Shown here: in pieces, positions 1-8,598 of the stretch | Layout of the letters: each line of letters begins with the position of its first letter | How positions within the stretch are numbered: the first letter of the stretch is position 1 | Source: JBGSYN01 sp041750975 | GTDB lineage: Bacteria; Pseudomonadota; Alphaproteobacteria; Geminicoccales; Geminicoccaceae | Assembly: GCA_041750975.1 (NCBI GenBank) | Contig: JBGSYN010000103.1 | Coordinates: 8,518-72,517 of the forward strand | Length of the DNA: 64,000 bases | Reading direction: 5' to 3' | Translations under genes and position numbers: made by a program | Notes under the pieces: model-generated | What the model saw: only the letters and a program-made list of their open reading frames with translations | Told to the model about the DNA's origin: nothing | Databases searched by the model: none

Positions 1-2
1 TC

Positions 3-1547
3 GGCGAGCTCAGAGCGAAGCAAGTCGCCGCCATCGGTCTCGACGTTCTGCTCGATCAGCCGACCAGCCTCGAAGCCGACAGCCTGCTGCGACGTAGTCT
101 CGAAGCTTCCGGCCCGCCGGTCGTCGTGATTTCCGCGGACGAGGCGACACCTCTGACGACCAGCCAGAAGGCGCACCTCGAAGGCTACACCGAGGGCCTC
201 GCGACCGGCTTTGCCAATCTCGGCAAGGCCGGCATCGACAGCGTCGTGCGGTGGCATTTCCCATCGAACGATCGAGGCGAAGCGAGCTTTCCGGTACGGC
301 TCGCCGAAGCTGTCGGGCAGGCATCGAAGGCTGCTCCCTTCGAAATCGTCTGGCGCGGTGAGCAGGGCGACGGCAGCATGCCGTTCCCGGTTTATCCGGC
401 CGAATCGGTGCCCTTTCTTCCGCAAGCATGGCTCGAGGACAAGATCGCTCTGGTGGGGGCGATCGCCAGCGACGTGGATCGGCACCGCACCCCATTGACC
501 TTCGGCGACGGCGACATGGCGGGGGTCGAGATCCAGGCCCATGTGCTGGACCAGATCCTCGATGGCCGGGAGGTCTTGAGGCTGCCATCGACCTTGGGGC
601 TGCTGCTGACGGCCCTGGTCAGCTTCGGTGCCGCTTTGCTGGCATTGTTGACGCTGCCGGTGACGCTCCTGGTCGCCGCCGGTCTCGCCCTGGTGGCGCT
701 GATCTGGGGGGCCGCGCTGGCCAGCCTTGGCGGGTTGGGGCTATTCCTGCCGGCGCTGCCGATGAGCCTCGGCGCCTTGACCAGCCTTGGTCTCACCATC
801 GCCTGGCGCGAGCGCGAGGCGACCCACGAACGACGCGCGATCATGGGGTTGTTCGCGCGGCACGTCTCGTCGCAGGTGGTCGACGAGATCTGGCGCCAGC
901 GCACCGCCTTCATGGCGGGCGGCAGGCCAAGGCCGCAGGAGCTTACGGCGACCGTCATGTTCTCGGATGTCGAAGGCTCGACGACCATGGCGGAACAGAT
1001 GCTGCCGCAACTTTTTGTCGTGTGGCTGGATCGCTACCTCGATGCGATGTCCCGTATCATCGAAGAGCATCAGGGCATCGTGCTTCGCTTCATCGGCGAC
1101 GGCATTCTGGCGGTGTTCGGGGCGCCGGTGGCCCGTGTCGAGCCCGAGGCGATTGCCGCCGATGCGCGCAATGCCTTGCGCTGCGCCGAAGCCATGAACG
1201 CCGAATTGACGAGACTGAATGCTGAGTTCGTGACGGAAGGTCTGCCCGAGATTCGCATCAGGGTCGGCGTCCACACCGGGCCGATGGTGGCGGGCTCGTT
1301 CGGCAGCGCCCGGCATATGGAATACGGACTTGTCGGCGATGCCGTGAACACGGCTGCGAGATTGGAAAGCCTGGCTCGCGATCAGACCGTGGAGGCACGT
1401 CAGTTCTGCCGTGTCATCACCAGCCAGGAAACTCTGGATCTTGCTGGGTGGGAGGGCTTCAGGACCGACCATCTCGGCCTGATCGAGCTGCGCGGCAAGG
1501 CCCAGGGCATTCGCGCGTTCAGTCTGCGGCCGCCTATTACGGCCTAG
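3..1547 (+). CDS. CHASE2-domain class III adenylate/guanylate cyclase (5' end outside window)
   Basis: The reading frame is open from the left edge, so the true start lies upstream. The visible N-terminus is the end of a CHASE2 extracytoplasmic sensor, recognisable by a GLDVLLDQP stretch and a later RTPLTFGDGDMAGVEIQAH stretch. Three or so hydrophobic segments follow (about nt 590-800). The C-terminal cyclase domain carries FSDVEGST and RFIGDG (the two metal-binding aspartates) and GLVGDAVNTAARLE (transition-state Asn and Arg). The family makes cAMP, less often cGMP, from NTP in response to a periplasmic signal. The converging minus-strand genes are a DUF4384-like exported protein and a Crp/Fnr regulator, which suggests a local second-messenger circuit. 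The nucleotide product cannot be assigned with certainty from sequence. Confidence 0.93.
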   Translation, partial: GELRAKQVAAIGLDVLLDQPTSLEADSLLRRSLEASGPPVVVISADEATPLTTSQKAHLEGYTEGLATGFANLGKAGIDSVVRWHFPSNDRGEASFPVRLAEAVGQASKAAPFEIVWRGEQGDGSMPFPVYPAESVPFLPQAWLEDKIALVGAIASDVDRHRTPLTFGDGDMAGVEIQAHVLDQILDGREVLRLPSTLGLLLTALVSFGAALLALLTLPVTLLVAAGLALVALIWGAALASLGGLGLFLPALPMSLGALTSLGLTIAWREREATHERRAIMGLFARHVSSQVVDEIWRQRTAFMAGGRPRPQELTATVMFSDVEGSTTMAEQMLPQLFVVWLDRYLDAMSRIIEEHQGIVLRFIGDGILAVFGAPVARVEPEAIAADARNALRCAEAMNAELTRLNAEFVTEGLPEIRIRVGVHTGPMVAGSFGSARHMEYGLVGDAVNTAARLESLARDQTVEARQFCRVITSQETLDLAGWEGFRTDHLGLIELRGKAQGIRAFSLRPPITA

Positions 1548-1667
1548 TGGATTGGCTTCAACAAATGGTACCCAATTTGTTGAAGCGCAAAATCCACTAC
1601 AAACATGGAGTTAGTGGTGCGCAAGACATTCGACGGAAGGGGATCTTCCGTCGAATTCGTACCACTA
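1545..1667. repeat. Two nested hairpins between convergent genes
   Basis: Hairpin 1 has outer arms TAGTGGATT (1545-1553) and AATCCACTA (1591-1599), and a 12-bp inner stem 1555-1566 / 1575-1586. Hairpin 2 has outer arms TAGTGGT (1612-1618) and ACCACTA (1661-1667), and an 11-bp inner stem TTCGACGGAAG (1629-1639) / CTTCCGTCGAA (1645-1655). The outermost bases are the stop codons of both flanking genes. The inner stems differ in sequence but the outer arms share TAGTGG/CCACTA. They may act as a bidirectional terminator; there is no clear T-run, so a palindromic repeat element is equally possible. Confidence 0.6.
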
Positions 1668-2837
1668 GTCGGATTTGCGCAGCGTGAGGTGGGCGATGGC
1701 GAACTGGTCGCTGCCCTGCAGCAAGGCGAGCATCTGGGTCCGGGCCGTCTCCGGCACCGGGTTCAGATCGGCCTCGCGAAAGCTGGGAGGTAGCGCCCTG
1801 CCGGGATCGCGCTGCGCGCCGACGCACTGCACCGAATGCTCGCCGCGGCTGAGGGTGCCTGCGAGTCGCACGGCATCGCTGCCGCTCATGACGGTGATGA
1901 ATTGCTCGGCCTCGATCGCGGCGTCGCGAGTGCTGCGCGGGAATACGGGAAGCAGGCTGCCTGCTTGGTCCTCGGCATAGCAATAGACATAGCCGTCGCG
2001 GTTGGCTCTGACGTAAAGGCTGAGGGACAATCCCTGCCGCAGGTCGATGAGCCGGCCGTGGTTCGAGGTCATGAAGATCGCGAAGGGGACCAGCCGGTCG
2101 CGCGCCGTCTCCAACTCCTCTTGCCATTGCTGGTTGCAATCCGACGCCCGCAGGAAGGCGAGCCATTCACTGAAACTGTCGATCGATCGGGGGGCCAGGG
2201 CAAACTCGAGTTCGGCTTCATGACCGCCGTCGAGCAGCATGCGAAAGCGGGCTTCGTCCTCGATCGACAGCGCATAGGGCCAGGCTGTCGACCGGCCGCC
2301 GCTTTCGAGCGGCAATCTTTCGGCCTCGCCGGTCTCGGTGTTCTCGATGATTGCCATGTCGGCCCCGGAACGGGAGCTGAGGGCCACGCCTGAGCGGCGA
2401 TCGAGACAGAACTTGCCGCCCGTCTCGAGATCGATCCGAACGACCTTGCCGCCGGTATCGACCGCCGAGCGTGTGCCGCCGATTGCCGAGTAGTCCCAGC
2501 CGCCGGCTTGACCGCCATTGCCGGCAGCCAGTTCGACCATGGCCGCATCGGCCAGAGGCCCGTTATAAGGGCCGATGAGCGTCGCCATTCTGCCATCCGC
2601 GAACAACAGCGATAGCGAAGCCTCCTCGGGCACGGAAACCGGACCCTTCTCCTCCAGGAGCTTGCCGGTTTGATAGCCCGGAGCCGTCGACGCCAGGACG
2701 ATCGCTTCCTCGCCAAGAGCCCTCTGGCCGAACGCTGCGGTCGCAGCGAGAGCCAGGACCATCGCGGTCAGCGGACCGGCAAGCGGGGCCAGTATCTTCA
2801 GGGAGCGGCGCGGGTCAGATCTCATCTTCGGTTCCAT
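1665..2837 (-). CDS. Exported DUF4384-like protein
   Basis: A 390-residue protein with a signal peptide (basic start, hydrophobic stretch at about residues 14-37). Residues about 60-100 read like the glycan/FecR-style beta segment seen in exported partners of CHASE2 proteins. The C-terminal third contains LSLYVRANRDGYVYCYAED followed by GSLLPVFP, matching the DUF4384 signature. Function of DUF4384 is not established; many members are exported or envelope proteins. The gene sits 81 bp downstream of a Crp/Fnr gene on the same strand and converges on the CHASE2 cyclase. A second Met at codon 5 is an alternative start. Domain call moderately sure, function unknown. Confidence 0.75.
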   Translation of the reverse strand: MEPKMRSDPRRSLKILAPLAGPLTAMVLALAATAAFGQRALGEEAIVLASTAPGYQTGKLLEEKGPVSVPEEASLSLLFADGRMATLIGPYNGPLADAAMVELAAGNGGQAGGWDYSAIGGTRSAVDTGGKVVRIDLETGGKFCLDRRSGVALSSRSGADMAIIENTETGEAERLPLESGGRSTAWPYALSIEDEARFRMLLDGGHEAELEFALAPRSIDSFSEWLAFLRASDCNQQWQEELETARDRLVPFAIFMTSNHGRLIDLRQGLSLSLYVRANRDGYVYCYAEDQAGSLLPVFPRSTRDAAIEAEQFITVMSGSDAVRLAGTLSRGEHSVQCVGAQRDPGRALPPSFREADLNPVPETARTQMLALLQGSDQFAIAHLTLRKSD

Positions 2838-2918
2838 GCGGCAGAAGATCTCGCTTCGACACCTTCTACAAGGGGTTATAGCACCGAGCTAAGCCCTCAG
2901 TACATTCGGCGCAGTGAG

Positions 2919-3626
2919 CTATGTCACCTCCTCGGCCAGATCCTCCAGTTCCTGGGCCCTGAGGATCGTCAGTTTGCCGCCCTCGATGGCAATCACACCC
3001 TCATCCTTCCAGATCCGAAGCTGCCGGTTGACGACCTCGCGCGCCGAGCCGGCAAGGGCGCCGAGTTCGCGTTGCGACAACCGCAATTCGATCCGAACAC
3101 CTGCCGGGGTGCGCACGCCGTAGTCGCGGGAAAGCCGCAACAGCGCCCGTGCTACCCGCGGCGACATGCCAAGCAGCATGCCGTCCTCGACGAGTTCGGT
3201 GGTCCGCCTGAGTTTCTGGCAAAGCACGCCGATCATCCTGAGTGCCACATCGGGATGGGTCTCGATGAACCGGATGACCTCGCCGCGGCGCAACACCAGA
3301 ACTTCGGTCTTCTCCATGGCCGCGACATCGGCCGTACGCTGCTTGCCGTCGAGCAGCGCGATCTCGCCGAAGCAGCGGCCCTCGTCGATGAAATTGAGGA
3401 TCGCCTCCTTGCCGTCGCTCGATATGTTGCTGACCTTCATCCGGCCGGAGAGCACGATCATCATGCTGTCGCCCGGATCGCCGCGATTGATGACAGTCCG
3501 GCCAGCGGGTATGGTCGAAACCGATCCATATTCCGCGAGCTTGTCGATCTCGTCGTCATAAAGCGCCCCGAACACGTCGCTGTCGGCGAGCGCATCGCGG
3601 ATCATGTCAAGTTTCACCGTGGCCAT
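2919..3626 (-). CDS. Crp/Fnr family transcriptional regulator
   Basis: A 235-residue protein with an N-terminal cyclic-nucleotide-binding beta-roll and a C-terminal winged HTH. The binding pocket shows GEIALLDGKQRTADV, which keeps the Glu and Arg that contact the cyclic phosphate in E. coli CRP, with Thr in place of the CRP Ser after Arg. The recognition region is LSQRELGALAGSAREVVNRQ. There are no Fnr-type N-terminal cysteines, so cAMP sensing is more likely than oxygen sensing. The ATG is preceded by a purine-rich GGAGAGG at suitable distance. Location next to an adenylate cyclase supports a cAMP-responsive role (inference). Confidence 0.9.
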   Translation of the reverse strand: MATVKLDMIRDALADSDVFGALYDDEIDKLAEYGSVSTIPAGRTVINRGDPGDSMMIVLSGRMKVSNISSDGKEAILNFIDEGRCFGEIALLDGKQRTADVAAMEKTEVLVLRRGEVIRFIETHPDVALRMIGVLCQKLRRTTELVEDGMLLGMSPRVARALLRLSRDYGVRTPAGVRIELRLSQRELGALAGSAREVVNRQLRIWKDEGVIAIEGGKLTILRAQELEDLAEEVT

Positions 3627-3736
3627 TCGGCCCTCTCCCCCTTGTCGCGGGTGGCGTCCCCGCCATTGTAGCCCCAGCAGCGCGAATTCGACAAAAGGTT
3701 CTAGTATGGCGAAATCGTGCCGCTAACTCGATGATT

Positions 3737-3765
3737 GGTACGAACACGCGCCGGCAAATCGTACC
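3737..3765. promoter_or_regulatory. Inverted repeat in divergent crp-like / flavin reductase promoter region
   Basis: GGTACGA at 3737-3743 pairs with TCGTACC at 3759-3765, a perfect 7-bp inverted repeat with a 15-nt spacer, in the 209-bp gap between two divergent genes. It does not match the E. coli CRP box. It could be an operator for either gene. Confidence 0.35.
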
Positions 3766-3835
3766 TGGTTCGCTCGTGCCTAGTCGCTGGACCTCGCCTC
3801 CGGTAACACGCAAAACATCTTAGTCGTTACCACGC

Positions 3836-4435
3836 ATGGCAATGAACGCACCTGAATGTGGCACACGCGAACAAGCCGGATTGCGCATGACCCCAGAGGA
3901 CCAGGCAACTCCATCCTTCGACGAACGCCTTCTGCGCAATGCGCTCGGCCGCTTTGCGACCGGCATCGCGGTGATTTCGACCAGGACGCAGGCCGGCATG
4001 CTCGAGGGGCTGACCGCGAATTCGTTCGCCTCGGTGTCACTGGCGCCGCCTCTGGTTCTCTGGAGCCTCGATGTGTCGACCCCCTCGCTCGAGGGCTTTC
4101 GTCAAGCCGGATATTTCGCGGTGAGCGTGCTGGGCGCCCATCAGCGCGGCACCGCGCATCATTTCGCGGAATCGTCCCGAACCAAGTTCGACGGCATCGC
4201 CTGGAACGAGGGCCATGGCGGCTGTCCCGTGCTGAATGACTGCCTCGCCAGCTTCGAGTGCCGGACCGAACGCGAAATCGAGGCCGGCGATCACTTTATT
4301 TTTCTGGGTCGCGTCTTGCGTTTCCATGAGCGGGAGGGCGAGCCGCTGGTCTTCAGCGGCGGCCACTACACGACGATCCGGCACCTGCCCGACGAGAAAT
4401 CGGATCACGCCGAAAAGGATCTCGGCTACGACTGA
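3836..4435 (+). CDS. Flavin reductase family protein
   Basis: A 199-residue protein with the flavin-reductase-like (split-barrel FMN-binding) fold: residues 38-100 contain FATGIAVIS, LTANSFASVSLAPPLVLWS and YFAVSVLG, as in the HpaC/ActVB short-chain reductases. These use NAD(P)H to reduce FMN or FAD for a partner monooxygenase. No monooxygenase is adjacent, so the partner is unknown. The start is uncertain: neither this ATG nor the in-frame ATG at 3890 has a clear Shine-Dalgarno; the first 18 residues are not conserved in the family as far as I can judge. Confidence 0.88.
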   Translation: MAMNAPECGTREQAGLRMTPEDQATPSFDERLLRNALGRFATGIAVISTRTQAGMLEGLTANSFASVSLAPPLVLWSLDVSTPSLEGFRQAGYFAVSVLGAHQRGTAHHFAESSRTKFDGIAWNEGHGGCPVLNDCLASFECRTEREIEAGDHFIFLGRVLRFHEREGEPLVFSGGHYTTIRHLPDEKSDHAEKDLGYD

Positions 4436-4545
4436 CCGGGAAGGTCTTTTGTCCAGGTACATTGGCTATTGGTAATTCAACCCTTGATTGTAGCACGAAT
4501 AAGGAATATTCTCTCCTGGGTTCGCTTCAAGCAAGGAAACGCATA

Positions 4546-5205
4546 ATGACCAAACTGTCTCAAGCGCGGCGGCGCGCGGCGCGTATCAATGGTGCCAATT
4601 CTCGAGGGCCGGTCACGCCCGAAGGCAAGGCGAGATCGTCGCTCAACGCGGTGCGCCACGGTTTGCTAAGCTCGCGCACGCATCTTCGCGACGTGGAGAT
4701 CGCCCTGGCGGACGGCCTTCGCCAAACTTATGCCAGCCGGTACCTGCCGCAGGACCAGCTTGAGTTCGAGGTGATCGAGACCCTGGTCATGCTGCAGATC
4801 AAACTCCGGCGAGTCGACCGGCTCGAGATGGAAGCCATCGACCGGGTGCTGATGCCGAGGGATGGGAGTGGTGGCGACGTCCACGGAGCCCTGAACTCGT
4901 CGGACGAAGGCTCGGCCGATCAGAAAAAATACCCATCGTTGGCAACGCTGATGCGCTATCGCTCCGGCCTCAACCGCGAGCGGCACGCCGCCGAAGCACG
5001 CCTGGTCCAGCTCATCGCGGAACGGCCCGCGGCCGATTCCCGTCGCGGTACCGCCACCGCGGAGTGGATGCCCGGCCATATGCAACTCGGCGTCGCCTTG
5101 GGGTCCGAACCGGCCAACGATGCCGGTGACATGAACGAACCCGGCGGCAGCGATCCCGGGGCCGAACGAAGCCAGCCATCGGACAAATCCAGCGCGGGGC
5201 TCTGA
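4546..5205 (+). CDS. Conserved hypothetical protein with SRGPVTPEGKARS motif
   Basis: A 219-residue hydrophilic protein. The N-terminus reads INGANSRGPVTPEGKARSS followed by NAVRHGL, a motif seen in a widespread family of uncharacterised bacterial proteins. A helical middle part (about residues 45-105) and a low-complexity, acidic/Pro-rich C-terminus follow. The start at 4546 is chosen because AAGGAA lies 6-11 nt upstream; a longer frame from 4462 has no ribosome site. The gene stands alone between the flavin reductase and the nucleoside hydrolase. Function unknown. Confidence 0.7.
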   Translation: MTKLSQARRRAARINGANSRGPVTPEGKARSSLNAVRHGLLSSRTHLRDVEIALADGLRQTYASRYLPQDQLEFEVIETLVMLQIKLRRVDRLEMEAIDRVLMPRDGSGGDVHGALNSSDEGSADQKKYPSLATLMRYRSGLNRERHAAEARLVQLIAERPAADSRRGTATAEWMPGHMQLGVALGSEPANDAGDMNEPGGSDPGAERSQPSDKSSAGL

Positions 5206-5283
5206 ATCTGGTGCATGGCATTGATCTTCGGTGTAGGGGCTAGCCGATGAGGCATTGACTGAAGGTGGGGAGGAGAGCCAGCG

Positions 5284-6234
5284 ATGGCGGCGCTGCCGGT
5301 CATCATCGATTGCGATCCGGGCCAGGATGACGCGATTGCGATTTTCCTGGCGCTGGCGGCACCTGAGTTGCTGGAGGTCCGGGCGATCACCGCGGTTGCC
5401 GGCAATGTTCCGCTCGCCAAAACCCAGCGGAATGCGCGTATTCTCACCGAACTGGCCGGACGCGGCGATGTGCCGGTCTATGCCGGGTGTCCACGGCCGC
5501 TGGTGCGACAACCGCTGACCGCGGAGCACGTTCATGGTCCCGAGGGCATCGACGGCCTCGACCTGTTCGAGCCGAAGCGGCCGATCGAAACGGTGCACGC
5601 GGTCGACTACCTGATCGAGGAACTCACACGATGCGGCGAAGGGGGCCTGACGATCGTTGCGGTCGGGCCCTTGACCAATCTCGCCGTGGCGCTGGTCAAG
5701 GCCCCCAAGATCGCGGCCGGGATCAAGGAACTGGTGATCATGGGTGGTGCCGGGCGCGCCGGTGGCAATCGCACGCCGACGGCCGAATTCAATTTTCTGG
5801 CGGACCCCCATGCGGCGCATGTCGTGCTGCAATGCGGCCGGCCGATCACCGTGATGAGCCTCGATATCACGCATCAGGCCATCACGACGCCGAAGCGTCT
5901 GGCCGCGATCGAGGCGCTCGACAATGGCGTGGCGCAGGCCGCTGCGGCCATGCTTGGCTTCTATGACACCGATCGGCTGGAACGCTATGGAGCGCGCGGC
6001 TCGCCGCTGCATGATCCCCTGACCATCGCCTATCTCCTGGCGCCCCGGTTGTTCGAGGGCAGGCACCTGAACGTCGAGATCGATATCGTTTCCGAGTTGT
6101 CCTTCGGCTCGAGCCGCGTCGATTGGTGGGGTGTCGCCGAACGGCCCGCCAATGTCATGTGGATGGACCGCCTGGACGCCGATGGGTTTTATTCGTTGCT
6201 CACCGAACGCTTGGGCAGTTTCGGGTCGAACTGA
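5284..6234 (+). CDS. Nucleoside hydrolase (IUNH family)
   Basis: A 316-residue protein of typical family length. The N-terminus has the calcium-binding signature DCDPGQDD at residues 9-16. Further family motifs are GGAGRAGGNRTPTAEFNF, DPHAA and HDPLTIAYLL near the C-terminus, which hold the ribose- and base-side residues. The family splits the N-glycosidic bond of purine and/or pyrimidine nucleosides to free base and ribose in salvage. A GGGGAGGAGAG ribosome site precedes the ATG. It is followed 20 bp later by a VOC protein gene, probably co-transcribed. Base preference cannot be read from the sequence. Confidence 0.93.
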   Translation: MAALPVIIDCDPGQDDAIAIFLALAAPELLEVRAITAVAGNVPLAKTQRNARILTELAGRGDVPVYAGCPRPLVRQPLTAEHVHGPEGIDGLDLFEPKRPIETVHAVDYLIEELTRCGEGGLTIVAVGPLTNLAVALVKAPKIAAGIKELVIMGGAGRAGGNRTPTAEFNFLADPHAAHVVLQCGRPITVMSLDITHQAITTPKRLAAIEALDNGVAQAAAAMLGFYDTDRLERYGARGSPLHDPLTIAYLLAPRLFEGRHLNVEIDIVSELSFGSSRVDWWGVAERPANVMWMDRLDADGFYSLLTERLGSFGSN

Positions 6235-6254
6235 CTGCGAGGGAGATCGTGATC

Positions 6255-6632
6255 ATGCACAAAAGCCGGCTGGCCGGGATGGTGATCGACTGTCGGGCCG
6301 AGGATCTGGGCGCTGCGGCGGCCTTTTGGGGCGCAGCCCTGGGCTATCGGCTGACCTCCGACGGTAGCGGCAAATATATGGATTTCGAGGTGCCGGCGGA
6401 TCAGCCGGAATTGCTGCTGCAGGCGGTCGACCATGAGAGCCGGATCCATCTCGATATCGAGACCGACGATGTCGACGCCGAGGCAAGCAGGCTCGAGAAG
6501 CTGGGTGCGAAACGGCTGGCCAAGGTCAGGGATTGGTGGGTGATGGAAGCGCCGACGGGGCATCGCTTCTGTGTGGTCAAGCCGCAACGCTCCGACTTCG
6601 AGGCCAAGGCCCATACCCATGAGGATTTGTGA
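6255..6632 (+). CDS. VOC family (glyoxalase-like) protein
   Basis: A 125-residue single vicinal-oxygen-chelate module: VIDCRAEDLGAAAAFW at the N-terminus, an IHLDIETDDVDAEASRLE strand-helix in the middle, and APTGHRFCVV at the end. Such short proteins resemble glyoxalase/dioxygenase-like domains but have very varied or unknown substrates. The ATG is preceded by GAGGGAG (6238-6244); a GTG two codons earlier is possible. It likely forms an operon with the upstream nucleoside hydrolase. The stop is immediately adjacent to the stop of the converging YceI gene. Confidence 0.85.
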   Translation: MHKSRLAGMVIDCRAEDLGAAAAFWGAALGYRLTSDGSGKYMDFEVPADQPELLLQAVDHESRIHLDIETDDVDAEASRLEKLGAKRLAKVRDWWVMEAPTGHRFCVVKPQRSDFEAKAHTHEDL

Positions 6633-7256
6633 CTAGTCGGATTCTCGTGCCAGGAACTCGACATGGATTTCGAGCTGGACCTGATCGCCGATCGCTGGAA
6701 CGAGGTTGTTCATGCCGAACTCGGACCGCTCGAAAGCCCCTTCCGCGGCGAAGCCCAGCGTATAGCGCCCGGTGATGAATTCGGTGGCGCCGCCATTGAA
6801 GGTGACGTCGAGCGTCACGGGCCTGGTGACGCCCAGAAGGGTCAGGTCGCCGGTGATTTCGCCGGTCGTGTCGCCGGTGACGTCGATACCGGTCGCGACG
6901 AAGCGGGCTTCGGGAAAGCGCTCGGTATCGAACCAGCCGGAGCCTCGTAGAGTTTCGTCCATTGCCGGCAAGCCGCTATCGATGCTTGTGGTCTGGACGA
7001 TCACCTCGAGTCGGGACGCAGCGGGATCTTCGGGTGTGAAGTCGAGGCTGGCATCGAAATCGTCGAAGCGTCCGACGAAAGTGGAAAAACCAAGATGGTC
7101 GATCTTCCAGAGGAGGGTGGCGTGATTGGGGTCGAGTTCGAATGCACCCACCCGGAGTTCCAAGGGCTCGGTTTGCTGGTTTCCGGCCGGAATCAGCCGG
7201 CCGCAGGCGCCCAGGAGAACGAGCGCAAAAAGGGCCAGGCGACGCACCATTCGCAT
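6633..7256 (-). CDS. YceI family lipoprotein
   Basis: A 207-residue protein with a lipoprotein signal (MRMVRRLALFALVLLGAC, lipobox LLGAC, Cys18). The mature part is a YceI-like lipocalin barrel: ATLLWKIDHLGFSTFVGRFDDF, ASRLEVIVQTTSID, TGDLTLLGVTRPVTLDV and ERSEFGMNNL are characteristic. Family members bind isoprenoid or other lipids in the periplasm. It is last of a three-gene minus-strand run with the ROK-like kinase (36-bp gap) and the Sel1 protein. The stop touches that of the converging VOC gene, leaving no room for a terminator. Confidence 0.93.
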   Translation of the reverse strand: MRMVRRLALFALVLLGACGRLIPAGNQQTEPLELRVGAFELDPNHATLLWKIDHLGFSTFVGRFDDFDASLDFTPEDPAASRLEVIVQTTSIDSGLPAMDETLRGSGWFDTERFPEARFVATGIDVTGDTTGEITGDLTLLGVTRPVTLDVTFNGGATEFITGRYTLGFAAEGAFERSEFGMNNLVPAIGDQVQLEIHVEFLARESD

Positions 7257-7292
7257 TTCCAGTTGCTGCGGATGTAGGCTGAGGCGGGCAAC

Positions 7293-8096
7293 TCAGCTCA
7301 GGATGGTATCTTCTTGCCAGACGCGAACGCCGCCGACAAAGGCATTGTCGTTGTCGCCGAGGCGGCTGTCGGGCGGCAGCTCGCTCAGTTTCTTGGCGTT
7401 GCCGCCGCCGAGCACGACATAGTCGGCGCACATGGCGGCTTTCAGTCTGGCGCTGACATCGAAGACGGCTTTTTTCCAGCGCTTGACCCCGAGCCGGTTG
7501 AGACCGCGGGTGCCGAGATAGTCCTCGAACGTGCGGCTCTTCTTGTACGGCAAATGGGCGAGCTCGAGCGGCAGGACATGCCCGTCGACGACGAGGGCGG
7601 CCCCAAGCCCGGTGCCGAGCCCCAAAAACAGCATACTGCCGCCGTCGTAGGAGCCAAGCGCCTGCATGGCGGCATCGTTGACGAGGCGGGTGGGCAGCCC
7701 CATGACTTCGGCAAAATCGAAATTCTCCCACCCCTTGGCGAGATTGTGGGGTTCGAGAACCATCCGGTTGTTCTTGACCGGAGCCGGCACGCCAATGGTG
7801 ACTCGGTCATAGCTCCAGCCCTTGGCCAGATTGCCGAGCTTTTCGAAGAGCTTTTCCGGCGTCAAGGTCGGGCCGGATTTGGCTTTGCGGATTTCTTCCT
7901 GTCCGTCGAGGCGGACCTTGATATTGTTGCCGCCGACATCGATGACCAGGATAGCGGGGGCGGGGCTCCCGCCGGCCCCGCTTCGCTTCGTGTCTGCGAT
8001 ATCACCTACGGTGACAGCATCGCCGGTTTTCTTGCTTGGGGTCACGGCAAAAGCCTGGTTGATCAGTATTTGTGCGGTATCTACAGACTGTAGCAC
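7293..8096 (-). CDS. ROK / polyphosphate-glucokinase-like sugar kinase
   Basis: A 267-residue protein. After a 49-residue unstructured, poorly conserved N-terminus comes the phosphate-1 motif VIDVGGNNIKVRLDG, then LVNDAAMQALG and LFLGLGTGLGAALVVDG, which align with polyphosphate glucokinases and other ROK kinases. The usual ROK zinc motif is absent, as in polyphosphate-dependent members. Likely reaction is phosphorylation of glucose or a related sugar with polyphosphate or ATP. The GTG at 8096 is a weak start without a clear ribosome site; the real start may be further in. It sits in a minus-strand run with Sel1 and YceI genes. Confidence 0.8.
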   Translation of the reverse strand: MLQSVDTAQILINQAFAVTPSKKTGDAVTVGDIADTKRSGAGGSPAPAILVIDVGGNNIKVRLDGQEEIRKAKSGPTLTPEKLFEKLGNLAKGWSYDRVTIGVPAPVKNNRMVLEPHNLAKGWENFDFAEVMGLPTRLVNDAAMQALGSYDGGSMLFLGLGTGLGAALVVDGHVLPLELAHLPYKKSRTFEDYLGTRGLNRLGVKRWKKAVFDVSARLKAAMCADYVVLGGGNAKKLSELPPDSRLGDNDNAFVGGVRVWQEDTILS

Positions 8097-8142
8097 GGCA
8101 TGACCATGATTTTGTCAGTCCCGTTCGCAAGGGCTGCAGTGC

Positions 8143-8598
8143 TCAGTCGTCGATGATCTCGACAGCGTCACCTGCGGTCGGAATCGTAACATCGACCCGA
8201 TCGAGCGCTCTGAGTTTCTGCCGGGTGCGATATTTGCGTTCCGCGCGCGCAATCTCGTCATCATCCAGGCGTTGCTTGAGCGTCGCCATCAGCGGCTTGG
8301 CGGATGCTTCGCCTTCGTGGATCGCTTCGCGCAGCAGGACATAGGCTGCGACGCGATCGCGCGCCACGCCCTGACCCGAGGCATAGAGGTAGGCCATGCT
8401 GGTTTTGGCGGGCGAATGGTCGAGCCGGGCTGCCCTGAGAAACCACGCGGCCGCCTCAACGATGTTCTCCGGCACGAGCCTGCCGCCCGCATAGGCAATA
8501 CCGATCAGATACATCGCCTCGGCCTCGCCGTTCCTGGCGCGCTCGATCATGGTCGCGAATTCGGGGGGCGGATCGCCGATATCCACCATCTGGAGCAC
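8143..8598 (-). CDS. Sel1-repeat (TPR-like) protein
   Basis: A 151-residue protein with about two Sel1-like repeats: AEAMYLIGIAYAGGRLVPEN followed by EAAAWFLRAARLDHSPAKTS and AYLYASGQGVARDRVAAYVL. These fold as paired helices that mediate protein contacts. No signal peptide is visible, so a cytoplasmic site is expected. Start is GTG at 8598, or the ATG three codons later; neither has a strong ribosome site. First gene of the Sel1/kinase/YceI run. Specific function unknown. Confidence 0.8.
   Translation of the reverse strand: MLQMVDIGDPPPEFATMIERARNGEAEAMYLIGIAYAGGRLVPENIVEAAAWFLRAARLDHSPAKTSMAYLYASGQGVARDRVAAYVLLREAIHEGEASAKPLMATLKQRLDDDEIARAERKYRTRQKLRALDRVDVTIPTAGDAVEIIDD

Noticed and set aside
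10..588. Minus-strand frame at the left edge
   Set aside because: Arg/Pro-rich shadow of the CHASE2 domain, which continues through the same region on the plus strand.
4666..6066. Long minus-strand frame opposite the hypothetical protein and nucleoside hydrolase
   Set aside because: Covers two real plus-strand genes; the product has no recognisable domain.
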